A stretch of DNA of 64,000 nucleotides, taken from NCBI GenBank assembly GCA_027489965.1, contig JAIXZA010000162.1, positions 124,001 to 188,000 of the forward strand, in the 5' to 3' direction. Source of the DNA: Verrucomicrobiaceae bacterium. Lineage in GTDB: Bacteria; Verrucomicrobiota; Verrucomicrobiia; Verrucomicrobiales; Verrucomicrobiaceae. The notes beneath the pieces are model-generated. The model saw nothing but the letters and a program-made list of their open reading frames with translations. It searched no databases and was not told the origin of the DNA. A program made the position numbers and the translations under genes. Shown here piece after piece: positions 1 to 7,467 of this stretch (position 1 is the first letter of the stretch; every line of letters starts with the position of its first letter).

Positions 1-2
1 TA

Positions 3-386
3 CAACGCATCACGAACCTGAGTCTGCTGAAAACGAAGTTCGTCCGTGATCCTCGCTTCAATGCACGGGATCATCTCGGCGGCGGTTTTGGCGTTTGGAG
101 CTACGCTGGCGAGGAGAAACGCACCCATGCAGTGCAGATCCGCTTTGAAGGCTACGCCGCCCGCGTGGTGAAAGAGCGGATGTGGCACAGCACGCAAGCC
201 ATTCGCTCATTGAAGTCGGATGGCAGTGTCATTGAGTTTCAAGCAGACCTCTCGGGTCTGGAGGAAATCACCCGCTGGGTGCTAAGCTGGGGCAGCAAGG
301 CCAAGGTGCTGGGACCCCCTGAACTAAAGCGACGCGTGCAGACGGAGTTAGAGAAGATGACGGCAATGCATGGATGGAACACGTGA
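3..386 (+). CDS. WYL-domain transcriptional regulator, C-terminal part (5' end outside window)
   Basis: The frame is open from base 3 to a TGA at 384-386 and carries no start at the edge, so only the last ~127 residues are seen. The segment with 'GVWSYAG', 'VQIRFEGYAARVVKERMWH', 'DGSVIEFQADLSGLEEITRWVLSWG' and 'VLGPPELKRRVQTELEKM' matches the end of a WYL domain and its WCX extension. This is the ligand-sensing half of YafY/PafC-type regulators that normally have an N-terminal winged helix. The helix-turn-helix would lie upstream of the window. A GTG at 132 could be called as a start but would cut the conserved domain, so it is not used. The family is reasonably certain; the target genes cannot be told. 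Confidence 0.75.
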   Translation, partial: QRITNLSLLKTKFVRDPRFNARDHLGGGFGVWSYAGEEKRTHAVQIRFEGYAARVVKERMWHSTQAIRSLKSDGSVIEFQADLSGLEEITRWVLSWGSKAKVLGPPELKRRVQTELEKMTAMHGWNT

Positions 387-697
387 AGAAAACCACGGAA
401 GGCACTGAAGACGCAGCAAGATAAGGATGCGATGCAGGCCTAGATTGGGAATGGTTGGCGCAGAAGTGGCCGTTGATGATAGGATTCACAGGATTTTTCA
501 GAACCCCTGTCTTGCTCGATGAGGGTTTAGATCATTCACTTTATTTTAGCGCCCACCAGAAACCGCAACTCATGGCTGAGGCACAAACTCAAGAAATCTT
601 GGGGATGTTTGTGGTGACGAAGGGAGTCGACCAAGCAACCCATAAACTGAACCCATCGCTTGCACAATGGGCTAGAGTCCGCATGAAGTGAGGTACT
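387..697. other. Intergenic region upstream of recQ with degenerate periodic sequence
   Basis: About 310 bases without a convincing gene. Around 389-410 there is a 'ccacggaaggcactgaag' stretch and around 478-500 an 'aggattcacaggattttt' stretch. Both have an internal ~10-base periodicity and resemble short periodic sequences I recall seeing scattered through verrucomicrobial and planctomycete intergenic DNA (recollection, not tested here). A 78-codon frame at 455-691 exists but has no recognisable domain and runs through the periodic sequence, so it is not called. Confidence 0.4.
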
Positions 698-2860
698 TTG
701 GAAACTGACCCCCCAACTGCCGAATCCACGCCGATCCACGATGCCCGCGAGGCCTTGCGGAAGTACTTTGGCTTTCGCGAGTTTCTGGATGGCCAAGAGA
801 CGGTGATGGCCAACATCCTGAGCGGTCGTGACACGTTGGTGATCATGCCGACAGGCGGCGGGAAATCGCTCTGCTACCAGCTGCCAGCCATGGTGATGGA
901 AGGCGTGACGATTGTGGTCAGTCCACTGATCGCTCTGATGAAAGATCAGGTGGATGCTCTTGAGCGACGCGGCATTCCGGCGACGGTGATCAACAGCACC
1001 CTGTCCCTGAGCGAGCAGCAGGACCGCATCGCATCGCTCAAACGCGGTGAGTACAAGCTCGTCTATGTGGCCCCTGAGCGCTTCCGCAGTCGCATGTTTC
1101 TCAATGCCATGCAGCAGGTCGAGATCGGCCTCTTTGCCGTTGATGAGGCACATTGCCTTTCGCAATGGGGCCATGATTTTCGTCCTGACTACTTTCGGTT
1201 AGGCGAGGCACTGGAACAACTGGGGCGTCCACAAGTGGTGGCTCTCACCGCCACCGCCACGCCCGAGGTGCGGGCCGACATCGCCCGCGTGCTGGATCTG
1301 CGGGATCCCTTCATCACCATCCGTGGCTTTCAGCGGCCAAATCTCAGCCTGAATGTCACGCACACGAAAAAGGCCGACGAAAAATACGCGCGCCTGAAAC
1401 AGATCATCAAAGAATTCAAAACGGGCATCATTTACTGCTCAACGCGGAAGAAGGTCGAAGAGGTCGGGGACACTCTTCGTGAGATGAAGGTGAAGGCCAT
1501 CCAGTATCACGGCGGACTCGATGACAGTGAGCGTGAGGATCGGCAAAACAAATTCATCAGCAAGAAACACGACGTTGCGGTGGCCACGAATGCCTTTGGC
1601 ATGGGCATCGACCGCAGTGATGTGCGATTCGTTGTGCATTACGACATTCCTGGCAGTGTGGAGGCCTATTACCAAGAAGCAGGCCGCGCGGGTCGTGATG
1701 GTGAACCTTCCTGGTGCGAGCTGTTCTTTAACTTCGCTGATACCAAGACGCAGGACTTTTTCATCGACGGCGCCAATCCCACCGCCGAGGTCATCACCAG
1801 CATTTATCAGGCTCTTTTGAACAAGGCCGACAGCAACTACGAAGTCGAGGCCAGCATTGATGACCTCACCGACTATGCCGGCTTAAAAAATAGCATGGCC
1901 GTCAGCTCCGCCCTCGGCCATCTCTCCCGTGCCGGCTACATCGAGCGCTATGACATCCCCGGTCGGCGCATCCGCGGCACACGCTTGCTGCAGCCGAACG
2001 TTTTGGCACGACACTTGAAGCTGGATGCTACCGCCCTGCGTGACAAAGAGCGTCGGGATCGCGGGAAGCTCAAGGCCATGATCGATCTCTGTTACGACGA
2101 GCAGCGTTGCAGGCAACAGCAGATCCTGGCTTACTTTGGCGAGACCGAAAGCCACCCCTGCGGCACCTGCGACATCTGTCAGCGCAGCGGCGTGCAGACC
2201 GTGCGTGATGGCAATGCCGAAGAAGTCGTCATCCTCCGACAAGTCCTCAGTGGCATCGCCCGCATGTCCACCAAGCAGGCCGATGGCTCATGGGAAGGGC
2301 GCTTTGGCAAAGGCCGCATCATTCAGATGCTCGTCGGCAGCAAATCGAAGGAAATCATCGATGCTGGTTTGGACAAGCTCACCACCTATGGCTTGCTCAA
2401 GCGCATCGGCACCAACGCGCTGCATCCTTTGTTCGGCGAGTTAGAGAAACAAGGCCTCATCGAAACCAGCACTGGCGAGTATCCCCTCGTCTCTCTGACG
2501 ATCAAAGGTAACGAAATCATGCGCAGCGGCGGCAATGTACGCATGATGTGGCCAAGCACCGCGCCTGCCGCATCACAACCTACCAAACCAGGCACGCAAC
2601 TCACCGCAGCCGAAGTTTCCACACATGAGTTAGGTTTTGATGACGCCCTGTTTGAAAAGCTCAAGAAACACCGCAACGCCATCGCCCAATCTGAAGGCGT
2701 TCCAGCGTATGTCGTCTTCAGCAATCAAACGCTCGAGTTCCTCACCCGGCTCAAACCCAAGAGCGTCGAGGCTGCCTTAAAAATCCGTGGCGTCGGCGAA
2801 AAGAAGGCTGTGACGTATTTACCCGAGTTCATTCAGGTGATCAAGAAGCATGGAGGATAG
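698..2860 (+). CDS. recQ: ATP-dependent DNA helicase RecQ
   Basis: A 3'-5' DNA helicase for recombination and stalled-fork repair, 720 residues. The superfamily 2 motifs occur in order: motif 0 'FGFREFLDGQ', Walker A 'MPTGGGKS' near residue 50, 'VDEAHCLSQWGHDFRPDY' near 146, 'LTATAT', and the motif VI region 'QEAGRAGRDG' near 330. A four-cysteine zinc-binding segment ('CYDEQRC' ~465 and 'CGTCDIC' ~488) is followed by the RQC winged helix, and an HRDC domain fills the last ~75 residues. That is the complete long form of RecQ. The start is a TTG at 698 preceded by 'gtgaggt'. No ATG lies early enough to keep motif 0, so the non-ATG start is favoured. It appears to be a single-gene unit. Confidence 0.96.
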   Translation: METDPPTAESTPIHDAREALRKYFGFREFLDGQETVMANILSGRDTLVIMPTGGGKSLCYQLPAMVMEGVTIVVSPLIALMKDQVDALERRGIPATVINSTLSLSEQQDRIASLKRGEYKLVYVAPERFRSRMFLNAMQQVEIGLFAVDEAHCLSQWGHDFRPDYFRLGEALEQLGRPQVVALTATATPEVRADIARVLDLRDPFITIRGFQRPNLSLNVTHTKKADEKYARLKQIIKEFKTGIIYCSTRKKVEEVGDTLREMKVKAIQYHGGLDDSEREDRQNKFISKKHDVAVATNAFGMGIDRSDVRFVVHYDIPGSVEAYYQEAGRAGRDGEPSWCELFFNFADTKTQDFFIDGANPTAEVITSIYQALLNKADSNYEVEASIDDLTDYAGLKNSMAVSSALGHLSRAGYIERYDIPGRRIRGTRLLQPNVLARHLKLDATALRDKERRDRGKLKAMIDLCYDEQRCRQQQILAYFGETESHPCGTCDICQRSGVQTVRDGNAEEVVILRQVLSGIARMSTKQADGSWEGRFGKGRIIQMLVGSKSKEIIDAGLDKLTTYGLLKRIGTNALHPLFGELEKQGLIETSTGEYPLVSLTIKGNEIMRSGGNVRMMWPSTAPAASQPTKPGTQLTAAEVSTHELGFDDALFEKLKKHRNAIAQSEGVPAYVVFSNQTLEFLTRLKPKSVEAALKIRGVGEKKAVTYLPEFIQVIKKHGG

Positions 2861-2886
2861 GCGTCTCCCCGCCTGTCATCGGACTG

Positions 2887-2970
2887 GGGCCTCCGGCCTT
2901 CAGTCTTTCTCGGCTATCGACGATTCAAAGAAAAGGCCAGAGGCCTCTTGCCACTGTCAGGCCGGAGTCC
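2887..2970. repeat. Imperfect inverted repeat downstream of recQ
   Basis: The left arm at 2887-2903 ('ggcctccggcctt' core) and the right arm at 2954-2970 ('aggccggagtcc' core) are inverted copies with a few mismatches. They enclose a perfect 10-base palindrome, 'agaggcctct', at 2939-2948. It could act as a structured 3' end for recQ and for the oppositely oriented toxin gene, but there is no T-run, so it is not a typical intrinsic terminator. It may instead be a remnant of a dispersed G+C-rich repeat. Confidence 0.4.
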
Positions 2971-3015
2971 TAACCTCGTTCTCTTCATCATCCACCCGCA
3001 GAGCCCAAGCAAGCA

Positions 3016-3309
3016 TCACATCCTCTCATGCCAGTAACTCGGCTCACGGTGCAGATGCATCACAGCCACGATTTCAATCCAGCTTGGTTCCGGTTGGTGA
3101 TACACAAGGCCGTAGGGGAACTGCCTCAAAAGCTTGCGTCGGAAAGGCGCTACGAGACTCCGCCAGGCTTCTGGATGCAGGAGAATGTCATCCTCGGCGG
3201 CTTCGACTCGCTGCTTGAATTCACGCCCGAGTTCCTTGTGGCAACTGCGGTAATACCTCGCGGCATCTACAAGCTCCATTCTGGCCTCAGCCGTATAGGT
3301 CAGGCGCAT
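3016..3309 (-). CDS. RelE/ParE-family toxin
   Basis: A 97-residue protein with the ParE/RelE toxin pattern. The start 'MRLTYTAEARMELVDAARYY' is a plasmid-stabilisation type beta strand and helix, followed by 'LGREFKQRVEAAEDDILLHPEAW' and a C-terminal strand 'FPYGLVYHQ...IEIVAVMHLHREPSYW'. The family poisons gyrase (ParE) or cleaves ribosome-bound mRNA (RelE); the sequence alone does not say which. Its ATG overlaps the TGA of the upstream antitoxin as TGATG (3307-3311), which implies translational coupling. It is full length for the family. Confidence 0.85.
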   Translation of the reverse strand: MRLTYTAEARMELVDAARYYRSCHKELGREFKQRVEAAEDDILLHPEAWRSLVAPFRRKLLRQFPYGLVYHQPEPSWIEIVAVMHLHREPSYWHERM

Positions 3310-3542
3310 CAGGTGAGAATGGCTTCAAGTTCGGCGCTGACTTCTTCGCGGCTGTAGGAGCGAGTTTCGCCACTCTGGCGGCGCTGGACGCGGGCTTCCA
3401 GCTCGGCACACCAGGCAGGCGACAGTTCGGCATCCTCATCCAGGCTAACGATGAGCTTTTCAGCGAGGTAGGAGCGCTCGGGACGTGGTAAAGAGAGCAC
3501 GTTTTGCAGGACGCTGTTGATGTCGAGGGCGGCGGCGGTCAT
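3309..3542 (-). CDS. Addiction-module antitoxin (TIGR02574/PF09720 type)
   Basis: A 77-residue acidic partner of the downstream ParE/RelE toxin. The N-terminal part ('VLQNVLSLPRPERSYLAEKLIVSLDEDAELSPAWCAELEARVQR', read in pieces) is characteristic of the 'putative addiction module component' family, with the typical 'LP..ER..LAE.L..SLD' pattern followed by 'W..E...R'. The family wraps around and neutralises the cognate toxin. It is first in the two-gene unit and overlaps the toxin start by one base. No palindromic operator was recognised in the 127 bases upstream. Confidence 0.85.
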   Translation of the reverse strand: MTAAALDINSVLQNVLSLPRPERSYLAEKLIVSLDEDAELSPAWCAELEARVQRRQSGETRSYSREEVSAELEAILT

Positions 3543-3669
3543 GAGCGGAATCTATCCTTCGGCGGGAAATGTTTCAACCGTAGATGTAGAGCCTCACCGG
3601 CCCGCAGAGCTTAGGCAAGTATTGTTGCTCGTTGTCTCCAGATTTGAATAATGGGTCAACGCCTGTCAT

Positions 3670-4020
3670 TTAGCTCACTACTATACGCCCATTTTTTGGC
3701 ATTCGCAGAGGGACATCGTCTTGGATGTCGGAAAATGCTTTCTGGGTTAGATAATAAGACGCTGCATGATGGGCTTCATTGCCTCCTTGGCGGCCTGGAA
3801 AAGTGACAAAGGAAATGGATGGCTGTGCCTCTGAAAAAAGTGGGTTGGGTAAAGCAGACAAATCGTGACATTTGAACTGATGCGAAAAAATAACATCACC
3901 ACTCACACTAACAAAATAGATGTATATGTCATTTAATTCTACAGATTTCCAGGCTTTCAAATCCAGTGATTGGTGTTCCCGCGAGATGTAGCCCTTTTCA
4001 ATTAGTGTGTCGAAATCCAT
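3670..4020 (-). CDS. Hypothetical protein, A+T-rich orphan
   Basis: A 116-residue cytoplasmic protein without a signal peptide or membrane segment. It begins 'MDFDTLIEKGYISREHQSLDLKAWKSVELND' (read in pieces) and ends with 'RMPKNGRIVVS'. I do not recognise a family. The base composition is visibly A+T-richer than recQ or the mla genes, and the gene sits alone between a toxin-antitoxin pair and a secreted Sel1 protein, so recent acquisition is plausible. No clear Shine-Dalgarno sequence precedes the ATG at 4020. Confidence 0.5.
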   Translation of the reverse strand: MDFDTLIEKGYISREHQSLDLKAWKSVELNDIYIYFVSVSGDVIFSHQFKCHDLSALPNPLFSEAQPSISFVTFPGRQGGNEAHHAASYYLTQKAFSDIQDDVPLRMPKNGRIVVS

Positions 4021-4164
4021 AAGTAAGAGAGTGAGTTTTTGATGGTTTAATGAAATATTCTTTGGATTTTACACTGCTACGTATCGGAACGACTGAAGAG
4101 ATTCAAGGCGCTGCAAAATATGGATCCGCCGATTTAAGCTCGGAGTGCCTAACATCTTTACCAA

Positions 4165-6714
4165 TCAGCGCTGGTTCGTCATCGCGCCGCGCAAGGCGAT
4201 GCGGTAGTTGCTAATGGCGTCGGCGATAGCGCTGGAGACAGACTGAAGGTAAGTGTCTGACGCGATCAGGCGGCACTCTTTGTCATTGGTCACGAAGCCA
4301 CCTTTAAAGAGGATGCCGGGGCGCTTGCATTCAGAGAGCATGCTCCACTGGGTTCGCTTGATGCCGCGATCCACAAAATTGAAGCGGCTAATGACCATGG
4401 CATGCACAGCGGTGCCAAGTGCGATGTTAGCAGAATCGTTGGAGTTTCCTGTCAGGCCGTTAGCATTGTAACCGCCGTGCTCAAGACTGGCGGAACTACC
4501 TTGAGGCGTCAGTACAAAGGTCTCGATGCCGCTATCCTTGCTGCTATCACTAGAGTTGAAATGCAGGCTGAGGAAAATGCTCTTCGGTGTGGCGTTGGCA
4601 ATAGCCAAACGCTCAGCGTCCGTAATGAAGGTGTCCGTGCTGCGGGTTAGGACGACTTTAAAGCCCTTCACTTGCAACGCGTCTTTCACGGAGATTGCCA
4701 ACTTGAGTGTGAAGTCTTTTTCGTATCCATGGACGCCGCCTGCACCAGTATTATGCCCACCGAGACCGGCATCCACGACGATAGTGTCAAACGGCTCCGC
4801 ATTAATGATATAGGTAGGACGCAAGACTGGGTCAATCAGCTTGCAGAGATCCAGCCGGGAAAAGAGAACGCGGCCGCCAGATTCGGTGACTGGATAGCTG
4901 AGGAAGTAAGTGATGTTGTTGATCAGGATCTCTCGACTGCCAAACTGCGCCTTGAGCATCAGGTTGTTCGACCTCATCCAGACATCCGTACCATCGACCT
5001 TGTAGGAGCTGAAACGGTAGAATTGTTTGATGCTCTCTATAGTAACATAGTCGCGACCATTGATGTTCAAGACTTTCCAACCAACAGACTGGGAGGATGG
5101 CAGCAGATTTTCAGGAGCCAGCTCAATGGCTTTCTTCGCGCTAGCAGAAGATTCAAAGTCGTCGGTCTGCGGTTTTAAAGGCACTTTTTTTGTGATCGCT
5201 ATCTCAGGCTTAAATTCGCGGGCAAGGCGCTGACCTTCGGCACACTTTTCTGGGGTTAAAGTATTTCCAATCAATAGGCATCTTTCTTTTGCGGTGGTAT
5301 TGCCTTGGGCAGACGCTAACAGAAGCCATCGGTATGCCTCAACCTCATTCTTCGGCACGCCTTCGCCTCCGGCATACACTTCTCCGAGAAAGGCTTGCCC
5401 CCAGGCATCTCCCTGTTCAGCAGCTTTACGATACCACTTCACCGCCTCCACTTCGTCCTTCTTCACGCCTTCGCCCGTGCCATACGCTAGACCAAGGCTG
5501 GATTGTGACTTAGCAAATCCCTGTTCGGCAGCTTTGCGGTACCACTTCACCGCCTCCACGGCATCCTTCGTCACGCCTTCGCCAAAGGCATACGTAGCAC
5601 CAAGGAAGAATTGAGCCTCAGCAAATCCCTGATCGGCAGCCTTGCGGATCCACATCGTGGATGTCTCCGCATCCTTCGTCACGCCTGCGCCAATTCTATA
5701 CATTCTACCGATAGAAAATTGCGCTTCAGCATGTCCCTGATCAGCTGCTCTGCGGAACCACATCGACGCCTCCACAGGATCCTTTTTTAAGCCGTTGCCT
5801 TCATAATACATTGAGCCAATGTTTAATTGTGCATCGGCATCTCCGCCTTCGGCTCTCATGCGTATCTCAACGAGTGAAATCGGCTGTTGCTGAATAATCC
5901 CAGAAGGTGAGCCATTCCAAACCAAGGCCTGCGAGCCACCAGTAAGCCTGGGTTTGAACTCACGCGCGAGACGTTGGCCTTCTGCTCTCTGCGCTGGAGT
6001 TAAAATCGTTTCAAGCCTTATATAATCTTCTTTTGCGGAGGTGTTTCCTTGAGCACTTGCCAACAAAAGCCATTGGTATGCCTGCGCTTCATCCTTCGGC
6101 ACGCCTTCGCCATAAACATACCTTGCACCAAGGTTGTATTGCGCTGGAGCATGTCCCTGATCGGCTGCTTTACGATACCACTTCGCCGCCTCTACGGCAT
6201 CCTTGGTCACACCTTCGCCCCTGCCGAACGCTAAACCAAGGCTGAATTGTCCCCAGACATCCCCCTGATCAGCTGCCTTACGGAACAATTGTGCCGCCAC
6301 AACTGGATCCTTCGTCACACCTTCGCCATAGGCATATTTATCACCAAGGCGGTATAGCGCTGGAGCAAGACCCTTCTCGGCTGCTTTACGATACCACTTC
6401 ACTGCCTCCACTTGATCCTTCGTTACGCCTTCGCCACTGGCGTACGCTGAACCAAGGAAAAATTGCGCCTTAGCATGACCCTGATCAGCTGCCTTTTGGA
6501 ACCACTTCACCGCCACCCGGTGATCCTTCGGCAGGCCTTCGCCATAGGCATACCTTGCACCAAGCAAGTATTGCGCCTCGGCATCTCCGCCCTCCGCTTT
6601 CACACGTGTCTCTGTAAGTGAAGACTGTGCCTGCTGAGCAAGCCCAGAAAGCGAGCCGGTCAGAGCCAAGGCAAGCGAAAGCAAGAAAATCGGGACGGCT
6701 GGATAGGTCTTCAT
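4165..6714 (-). CDS. Secreted Sel1-repeat protein with degenerate N-acetylmuramoyl-L-alanine amidase domain
   Basis: 849 residues. Residues 1-26 are a signal peptide. Two arrays of ~36-residue Sel1 repeats ('A.WYRKAA.QG.A.AQ..LG..Y..GEGV.KD') span ~30-255 and ~275-520. Each ends in the same cap, 'WLLLASAQGNT' followed later by 'AEGQRLAREFKP', so the array was duplicated as a block. Residues ~555-640 resemble the copper-amine-oxidase N-terminal-like stalk domain. Residues ~640-840 are an Amidase_3 fold. The second zinc ligand (Glu in 'GYEKDF', ~663) and the His of 'SLHFN' (~717) are present. However, the first ligand His of the usual DPGHGG is Leu ('DAGLGG', ~646) and the usual catalytic Glu near the C terminus is Lys ('ILFKGGF', ~803). 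It may bind peptidoglycan without cutting it. Confidence 0.82.
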   Translation of the reverse strand: MKTYPAVPIFLLSLALALTGSLSGLAQQAQSSLTETRVKAEGGDAEAQYLLGARYAYGEGLPKDHRVAVKWFQKAADQGHAKAQFFLGSAYASGEGVTKDQVEAVKWYRKAAEKGLAPALYRLGDKYAYGEGVTKDPVVAAQLFRKAADQGDVWGQFSLGLAFGRGEGVTKDAVEAAKWYRKAADQGHAPAQYNLGARYVYGEGVPKDEAQAYQWLLLASAQGNTSAKEDYIRLETILTPAQRAEGQRLAREFKPRLTGGSQALVWNGSPSGIIQQQPISLVEIRMRAEGGDADAQLNIGSMYYEGNGLKKDPVEASMWFRRAADQGHAEAQFSIGRMYRIGAGVTKDAETSTMWIRKAADQGFAEAQFFLGATYAFGEGVTKDAVEAVKWYRKAAEQGFAKSQSSLGLAYGTGEGVKKDEVEAVKWYRKAAEQGDAWGQAFLGEVYAGGEGVPKNEVEAYRWLLLASAQGNTTAKERCLLIGNTLTPEKCAEGQRLAREFKPEIAITKKVPLKPQTDDFESSASAKKAIELAPENLLPSSQSVGWKVLNINGRDYVTIESIKQFYRFSSYKVDGTDVWMRSNNLMLKAQFGSREILINNITYFLSYPVTESGGRVLFSRLDLCKLIDPVLRPTYIINAEPFDTIVVDAGLGGHNTGAGGVHGYEKDFTLKLAISVKDALQVKGFKVVLTRSTDTFITDAERLAIANATPKSIFLSLHFNSSDSSKDSGIETFVLTPQGSSASLEHGGYNANGLTGNSNDSANIALGTAVHAMVISRFNFVDRGIKRTQWSMLSECKRPGILFKGGFVTNDKECRLIASDTYLQSVSSAIADAISNYRIALRGAMTNQR

Positions 6715-6885
6715 GCAGTGATTTTAGAAATGACGTAATACCAGATCAAGCCTCTTTCCGCGCAGAACTACTTCGACACAATAACTAGCCGGATTTAATA
6801 CACCACTGCACCAGAACTCATCACAAAGACGATGGATTTAACGGAAGAACGGGAACAAAAAACCAGAGTATGAAGGCTACAACAC

Positions 6886-7329
6886 CTAGGGAGACAAAAT
6901 AGCGGTGCTTCCCCAATAAACTACACAAAGAATTTTATAATAGCTCAAGCAGTTCTCAAAGCGGGTGCGAAAAGCAGAATAGATTGCACCCTTGCCAGGC
7001 CGCATTTCGTTTTCGAAATCATTTCCTATACGATAGCAATGCGAGAGAATCCTTGTGTTGACTTGGTCCATGAGAGCTAAGGTACCTGAGACTAAAGCCC
7101 CAAGCAGAAACGAAAGAAAAACAAATTTGCGAAACTCGCTGTGATCATAGAGCCAGCCAGCAAAGAAAAAAATAGCACCGACTGCGAAGAGATAGAGGGA
7201 AATAACCTTGTGCCGCCACTCGAAGAAAACTCGGGCCACCTCCGCATTCTCGGAATACATAGCCATAAGATGTTCGAATTTTATTTGCTGCACCTGTGCA
7301 ATGCTGTCGTTGTTATCAGGGGTGCTCAC
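6886..7329 (-). CDS. Hypothetical membrane protein, A+T-rich
   Basis: 147 residues. A cytoplasmic-looking N-terminal helix ('QVQQIKFEHLMAMYSENAEVARVFFEWRH', read in pieces) leads into two adjacent hydrophobic segments around residues 44-62 and 68-88. A soluble stretch containing 'DQVNTRILSHCYRIGNDFENEM' (in pieces) follows, then a possible third hydrophobic segment at the C terminus. The layout resembles small two-TM proteins of unknown function often found on genomic islands; I cannot assign a named family. It is A+T-rich and stands alone. Confidence 0.6.
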   Translation of the reverse strand: MSTPDNNDSIAQVQQIKFEHLMAMYSENAEVARVFFEWRHKVISLYLFAVGAIFFFAGWLYDHSEFRKFVFLSFLLGALVSGTLALMDQVNTRILSHCYRIGNDFENEMRPGKGAIYSAFRTRFENCLSYYKILCVVYWGSTAILSP

Positions 7330-7467
7330 AGTTTTTACCCTCTATCGAGATTCTCCGTAATGCAATCGAATCCAATCAGTTGATATATTCGACCTAATCA
7401 AAGTGATAACATCGAGTCCTTGCCTCTTTGCCACTCTGGCGCAAAATTTCAGTGCGCGAAAATGAGG

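Noticed and set aside
455..691. 78-codon plus-strand frame upstream of recQ
   Set aside because: No recognisable domain; it runs through periodic intergenic sequence and lacks a clear ribosome binding site.
536..1174. 212-codon minus-strand frame opposite recQ
   Set aside because: It is antisense to the conserved recQ helicase motifs and its translation has no family character.
2850..3218. 122-codon plus-strand frame after recQ
   Set aside because: It overlaps the toxin gene on the other strand and covers the inverted repeat; composition does not look coding.
4672..5178. 168-codon plus-strand frame
   Set aside because: Mirror of the amidase-like domain coding strand; no independent signal.
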